Shown: in pieces, positions 58,806 through 64,000 of the stretch
How the letters are laid out: the number at the start of each line of letters is the position of its first letter
Numbering within the stretch: position 1 is the first letter of the stretch
NCBI GenBank assembly: GCA_035048485.1
Contig: CM068585.1
Coordinates: forward strand, 15,729,501-15,793,500
DNA: 64,000 bases
Reading direction: 5' to 3'
DNA from: Pteria penguin
Taxonomy: Eukaryota > Mollusca > Bivalvia > Pterioida > Pteriidae
Made by a program: the position numbers and the translations under genes
The notes under the pieces: generated by a model
Databases searched by the model: none
The model's input: the letters and a program-made list of their open reading frames with translations, nothing else
Told to the model about the DNA's origin: nothing

Positions 58806-58970
58806 GGGCGAGCAGCTGATTTGAAATATATAGAATCAGCAGCAAGACGTATAGCCGAAGTAGCCAATAGTTCTAAAATAGTAGTAGAAAAAAGTACAGT
58901 TCCCGTTAAAGCTGCGGAGAGTATCACTGCCATACTAAAAGCCAACACAAAACCTCAAGTCAAGTATCAA
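58806..58970 (+). CDS. UGDH: UGDH exon (residues 101-155)
   Basis: Encodes [20 protein letters not shown] then [17 protein letters not shown] and [10 protein letters not shown]. Thr131 in EKSTVPV falls at the human residue number. Acceptor CAG is at 58803-58805; donor GTAAGC follows 58970. Phase 0. Confidence 0.97.
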
Positions 58971-59661
58971 GTAAGCTTGACAATTAGTAGAATTACAACA
59001 TGCACTGGAAAATTTAAATACATGTAATACTTTAAGATAATACAGTAAAAATTGGATGACCAGCAACAGCCATAATCCATGTCAAAGGTTCAAAATCAAG
59101 TTCAGAAACTTAAGGTTTTGGATGGAGACAATGGAGTCAGAATGTTCGGTTTGGTTATCAAATATGGCCAAAATCATCGAAAGTGTTTTCATAGTCCTTT
59201 TTGTTGAAATAGGGTAGAGTTTTGATACTTTACACATAAGTCCTTCATGTCAAAAGCTTTCATTTGATGCCATGACTTTGACCTTGTGACTTTGACCTTG
59301 GAATTTGACCTGCTTTTCAGAATCTTTTACGTGGACTTTTTCTTTTGAATTTCAGAGATAGGGATTTCACATGTAGACTTTTTTTGACCAGAGCTTTCAT
59401 CTTGTTAAGTTGTGACTTTTTCTTTGGACTTAACCTTGAATTAAGAAAACATTGAAAATATTTACTTTTTCTCTGACAATGCCCTGCCGGCTAGCTATAT
59501 TGTTATCGACAAATCTTGTTCATATGTCTCTTAGAGTAAAATGTTATCTAATTCATGTCATGCTATCGCAAATCACACAACATAATATTTAGTAGAAGAA
59601 TTATATGCCTGTATAAATAAACCGGATAAAGGCTGCTTTGAAATTGACAATTGTTTTGTAG

Positions 59662-59859
59662 ATTTTATCAAATCCTGAGTTCTTAGCAGAGGGAACTGCA
59701 GTAAATGATTTAATGTCTCCAGACAGAGTTTTAATTGGTGGAGAGCAGTCAGCTGAGGGTCAGCAAGCTGTCCAGTCACTTTGCTGGATTTATAAACATT
59801 GGGTTTCAGATGAAAAAATTATTACAATGAATACATGGTCTTCAGAATTATCTAAATTG
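59662..59859 (+). CDS. UGDH: UGDH exon (residues 156-221)
   Basis: Encodes [20 protein letters not shown] then [20 protein letters not shown] and [10 protein letters not shown]. Glu161, Glu165 and Lys220, known active-site residues in human UGDH, are at identical positions. Acceptor TAG is at 59659-59661; donor GTAAGT follows 59859. Phase 0. Confidence 0.97.
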
Positions 59860-59869
59860 GTAAGTACAA

Positions 59870-60855
59870 CATAAAATATAAAAAATAGAAACACATCAGT
59901 GATCAAATAAGAAAATGTTTAATTATTGAAAGAGGAGCAGGGCATCACTAATCATAATTCCTTCAAATCATTGTAAGGATTTTAACCAAACTTGTTACAA
60001 AAATCCCATAACCAGTAAATTTGTAAGATTGACAACCCTTGACACATTTAATTTGTACATGTATTGCATCAGCCATTATGAGGATTTCAACAAAACTTGG
60101 CACTAAGAAAGACAAAAAAATCATATGAATAATTACAATAAGGGATATGATTGTGACACCTATACTTTTCCTCTTGATACTAAGATATCTTACGTATAAC
60201 AGATATTATCCTTGTCATTGTAATGCCTTCATAGGTAGTACCAAATTTGGCACAAGGAAGCAACATGCATGTGTAAAATTGGATAAATGTAGATAGTTGC
60301 AATACCTTAAATTGTCCAGCAGTAACTGTCCTTCAGACAAAGCAATCATTGAAAACCTTCTTCTTTCTGTACTTTAAATTTTCCAGCAGTTTCTGGCCAT
60401 GCGACAAAACAGTAATTGAAAACCTTGTGCACTTTTTTTATGAATTAAATCATACATGTTTGTATAAGACAGCAGAAATTGAAAACTATGTTCACAATGA
60501 TTAGTGTGTGTATTAATTTATATGCATTTTCTAATGTAGTGGAAAGCTCTAATTGTAAAAGTATGTATCAAAAATGGTATGACTTATTCTAAAGTTTAGA
60601 TCCTGCATTGTGTAACTCTTGGTTTTCTTTGCATTCAACGTTTGATGCCTAAAGCATTGCTGTATTTTAATGTCAAACTGTCAATACACTTTTTTCAAAA
60701 GGATGGAAGTGAAATAATTTTACACAGAAACCCATTCCTTAACTACACCAGTATAGAAAAATATGTAATTACATACCAACAATATCTTGATTCACTCCAC
60801 TTCTGAATAACAATATGAATGTTTATACCCAAAACGCAATGTTTACAATGTACAG
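59870..60855. other. UGDH intron
   Basis: Interspersed repeat units at 59935-60300 (TTTCAACAAAACTTGGCAC style). No coding sequence. Confidence 0.45.
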
Positions 60856-61003
60856 GCAGCTAATGCATTCCTTGCCCAGAGAATCTCCAGTATTAACGCT
60901 ATGTCAGCCATTTGTGAGATGACCGGAGCTGATGTTACAGAGGTAGCCCATGCTGTAGGTACAGACACTAGGATAGGCAATAAGTTCCTCAGGGCCAGTG
61001 TCG
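60856..61003 (+). CDS. UGDH: UGDH exon (residues 222-270)
   Basis: Encodes [20 protein letters not shown] then [19 protein letters not shown] and [10 protein letters not shown], the central helix and dimer region. Asn224 matches human numbering. Acceptor CAG is at 60853-60855; donor GTAGGT follows 61003. Phase in 0, out 1. Confidence 0.97.
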
Positions 61004-61094
61004 GTAGGTTTATTTATATAGTGGTATTATTCTCAGAGGATGTATTGTTCCTAAGCCTACACACCTTGTACTAATGTCTTACATGTCAACTTGA

Positions 61095-61610
61095 GGCAGG
61101 AATGATTGTCACCCATTTTATTATTGCACACATGATACATGCATGTAACAATTTATATGATTGTCACCCTCTGTTTATTGAACAGATGAAGCATACATGT
61201 GACAATTCATGTGATTTTAACCCTCTTTTTCTTGCATGCATGATGCATGCAAGTGACAATTCTTTTTATTGTTACCCTTCTTTAATTGCACACAAGAGAC
61301 ATGCATGTGACAATATATGTGACTGTCTTGCTTCTTTTATTGCACATGATGCACACATGTGACAACTCATGTGATTGTCACCCTCCTGTTATTGCACACA
61401 TGATGCACATGTGTGACAAATTATGTGTTTGTCACCTTCCTTCAACTGCAGAATAATACATGTGACAATACATGTGATTGTCACCTTAATTTTATTGCAC
61501 AAATGGTGCACATGTGTTACAAATTTGTTATTGTCACCCTCTTCCTATTGCATAATGATACATGTGACAGTGTATGTGATTGTCACTATCCTTTTTTCCA
61601 TTATGAAACC
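61095..61610. repeat. ~55-bp minisatellite, about 9 diverged copies
   Basis: Unit: ATTGCACACATGATGCATGC, ATGTGACAATTCATGTGATT, GTCACCCT. Partial internal symmetry (ATGCATGCAT, ACATGT). UGDH intron; open frames through it are not treated as genes. Confidence 0.8.
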
Positions 61611-62050
61611 ATGAGGCAAGGAAAATTTTGAAACAGATTCAACCAATCAGATTGCAGGATTCTTACACAAGGTATTATAAGAATAATGTCTCTTAGTGGT
61701 TACATTCATGACAGCAAGGGATTTCTTACTACCTCAAGTTTGTATAGTACAAGTATACACAATGTAGTTGCCATAATTTTCGCAACGATTTAAATATTGA
61801 ATGGGTATATCATATATGATAAATGATCATAAATGATATTATAAATAATAAAGGGAGATGTGAAAACTGAAATCATAACAGAATGTTATTATGAGGTGAG
61901 ATATTTTTGTACATGTACTTGTATTCATATTTTACTGATACCATCATGTTTTATTTAGTGACTGGTATTTTTACTTTGTAATCAAAATGATTAAGAAAAA
62001 GTTCATTTCATTTACCATTTTTACCAAACTTGAAACTTATTTTATAACAG

Positions 62051-62145
62051 GCTTTGGTGGAAGCTGCTTCCAGAAAGATGTGTTAAACATGGTTTATCTT
62101 TGTGAATGTCTCAATCTACCAGAAGTAGCGGAATACTGGCAACAG
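62051..62145 (+). CDS. UGDH: UGDH exon with catalytic cysteine (residues 271-302)
   Basis: Encodes [20 protein letters not shown] then [12 protein letters not shown]. The nucleophilic Cys is residue 276 and Asp is 280, as in human, so there is no indel across the first 280 residues. Acceptor CAG is at 62048-62050; donor GTATGC follows 62145. Phase in 1, out 0. No further exon is recognisable before the window ends. Confidence 0.97.
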
Positions 62146-63200
62146 GTATGCCTTACACAGATCAGTCAATACCGGAAATATTTATGTACAAGCCAAGTAA
62201 CAGGCATGTGTGTACATTGGTCAGTTGGTACATATACAGTTGACACTAATTATCTCAAAGTCACTTAAGTGGAAATTCTCTTTATCTCCAAGACAAGTTC
62301 AAGTCCTGAATTTTTTTCTTTAATTTCTATACGATTTTACTATGGTTAAGTTGAAGTCGGTTAAGTTGAAATTCTGCTTATGTCAAAGTCCCTAAATTCC
62401 ATCTTCTATATATTTTACACTCGTTATCGCAAAGTGTCAATGTTTGTGCAAAATAAATTGATTAACATAGCAGTAAAGGTAGAAAAAATGCAGACAACCA
62501 ATTATCCCAGCTGGGTGAACGGTAATGGCAGATTGTTTGAACGTGAAGCCATTTCACCTGATCGACAATGATTAGATAATTGGATTGCATCGTCACTTGT
62601 TATTTTAAAATATGCTAATCTCATTAGTGAAAACATCTACAATTAGGGCACATACAGGCCAGTATCGTGTTTGCAGCTTGTAAATTATTAAATGAATAAA
62701 AAACTTATGAGCTGAAAGTACGATTTTTAAATTTTTCTCCATTTATCAGCTTGTCATTAAGTTGACGGATAGTAATTAGAATTTAGTCAGTAGAAAGATG
62801 CATTACACAGACTAAAATATAGAATAACAGGTAAAACAATGCATGTATATTCATATGTTAATAAAAATGATCGAAAATGTTCACATAAATAGCTGATGTT
62901 TATCTTGAAATTTCGGATAAGTCGAAATATTTGCTCTGGTCCCGTTGACTTCGACATAACAAGTTTCACTGTACTATAAAGTTTTGTCATATAATGGTCA
63001 GTTGGTACATGTACTAGTAGCAGATATTTTGTGCAATGGTCAGTCAATACTGGCAACACACATTTCTTGCATACACCAGTATGTGTTGGCAGCAGGTGTG
63101 TGTCACCCAGGTTTGTCAGTATTAACAGAAGTTATATCTTAAAAAGGCTTATCAGTGTTCTGTTTTACACATGCCTGTCATTACTGACAATAAATATACC
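62129..63200 (+). repeat. Diverged copies of the UGDH exon/intron edge in the next intron
   Basis: The exon end TACTGGCAACAG and following GTATGCCTTACACAGAT recur in altered form at about 63045 (AATACTGGCAACACACA) and 63087 (TGTTGGCAGCAGGTGTGTGT, then CACCCAGGTTTGTCAGTA). GGTCAGTTGGTACAT is at both 62219 and 62997. Confidence 0.55.
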
Positions 63201-63249
63201 CTCACCCAGGCCAGTTAGTCTTGGCTACTGGAGAATCTTGTAATGTGAG

Positions 63250-64000
63250 TATTGGCCTCAAATTCATTACAGAGAACGGCTGTTGTCCAGTTGTCATATC
63301 ATCCCCGCAATGTGTTTTAAGTATTAGATACTAATCACTGCGATCTTTGCTCTTTGATTGACCTATAGCCAATGCGAAATCATTGCAACGATTGAGGTGA
63401 ATCACTGCAGCATTGTGGGCATTCCACAGAGACCCTACTACATATAATCTACGTATATATATATGCATACGTAAACCATGGGGAAATATTTTTTTAAATA
63501 CTTATTGAGTATGGTCAGCTTTCAGTTAAGCAAATAATGTAAGTTTTAATAAAATTCAGAACAGGATCCTACAATTAAAATAAATGATTTCAGTACAGCA
63601 TATGTAGCATAAGACTTCTGAATTCAAATGCCCTACACTAATTATTGTCTCGGGTGATATTTCTTATCAGCTTTATTCCATCTTGTGTAAGAATCAAAAA
63701 GGGATCAAAAGACAAGTACCTGTAGTATAAAATAACAAAAAGGCGAAAAAATAACTTTCACTGATTTTGTTTGTAGAAAGACAAGAGTGCGAGTTTACTT
63801 TGACGATAATTTGATTGAAAGCATTTCTTTTTATTCTGAATTAGCTGCATATACGTAGTAAATATGGAATAAATAGCAATGCCTTTTAAACAGATTGCTT
63901 CTTGCAAATGCGAAATCGTGAGAGAAATTGTATTTTGTAATGATGATTTAAATAAATCTAAAACTAAAGGTCTATGCTGCGGAAGTGTCCCCTGAATCAG
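63250..64000. other. UGDH intron, right end of window
   Basis: AT-rich; I could not identify the next UGDH exon here. Confidence 0.5.

Overview
This window is eukaryotic genomic DNA, most likely from a bivalve mollusc. That is an inference from AT-rich sequence, small exons in large introns, many minisatellites, and tRNA-derived SINEs ending in ATCAATCA or CAATCAACCA. Two genes are certain, and no bacterial features (operons, Shine-Dalgarno sites, CRISPR) are present.

Gene 1 is EIF2B5, the catalytic epsilon subunit of the eIF2B guanine-nucleotide exchange factor. It lies on the minus strand from start codon 42212-42214 to stop codon 9291-9293. All 16 coding exons were placed with agreeing splice phases. 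They give a 2,070-nt CDS and 689 residues: a degenerate nucleotidyltransferase domain, a left-handed beta-helix, an acidic linker and the W2/HEAT exchange domain. Its introns carry the bulk of the unusual DNA. Intron 12 (13026-20097) is about 92% tandem repeat in three abutting arrays, the largest being about 80 copies of a 54-bp unit.

Gene 2 is UGDH, UDP-glucose 6-dehydrogenase, on the plus strand starting at 57341. Six coding exons (302 residues, including catalytic Cys276) are visible, and the rest lies beyond the right edge. The two genes are divergent, with about 15 kb between their start codons.

Layout: 1-9.1 kb is intergenic with a 72-bp, a 27-bp and a 40-bp array plus one doubtful terminal exon at 3646-3777. 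From 9.1 to 42.2 kb is EIF2B5 with minisatellites, SINEs, a pogo-like element and small foldback elements in its introns. From 42.2 to 57.3 kb is a transposon-rich divergent intergenic region with several complete non-autonomous DNA elements whose terminal inverted repeats and target duplications can be read. From 57.3 to 64 kb is the 5' part of UGDH.

I did not find a new multi-gene system. The most notable signals are: (a) an 80-copy intronic 54-bp array with a palindrome in every unit and higher-order structure; (b) repeated tandem duplication of exon 3' edges with their splice donors; (c) a CAGAGAC-ended transposon family represented by one 2.1-kb copy and two bare palindromes of about 37 bp; (d) a 1.2-kb element with an 8-bp target duplication and repeated TTCGTAC motifs; (e) tandem amplification of SINE tRNA-like heads.
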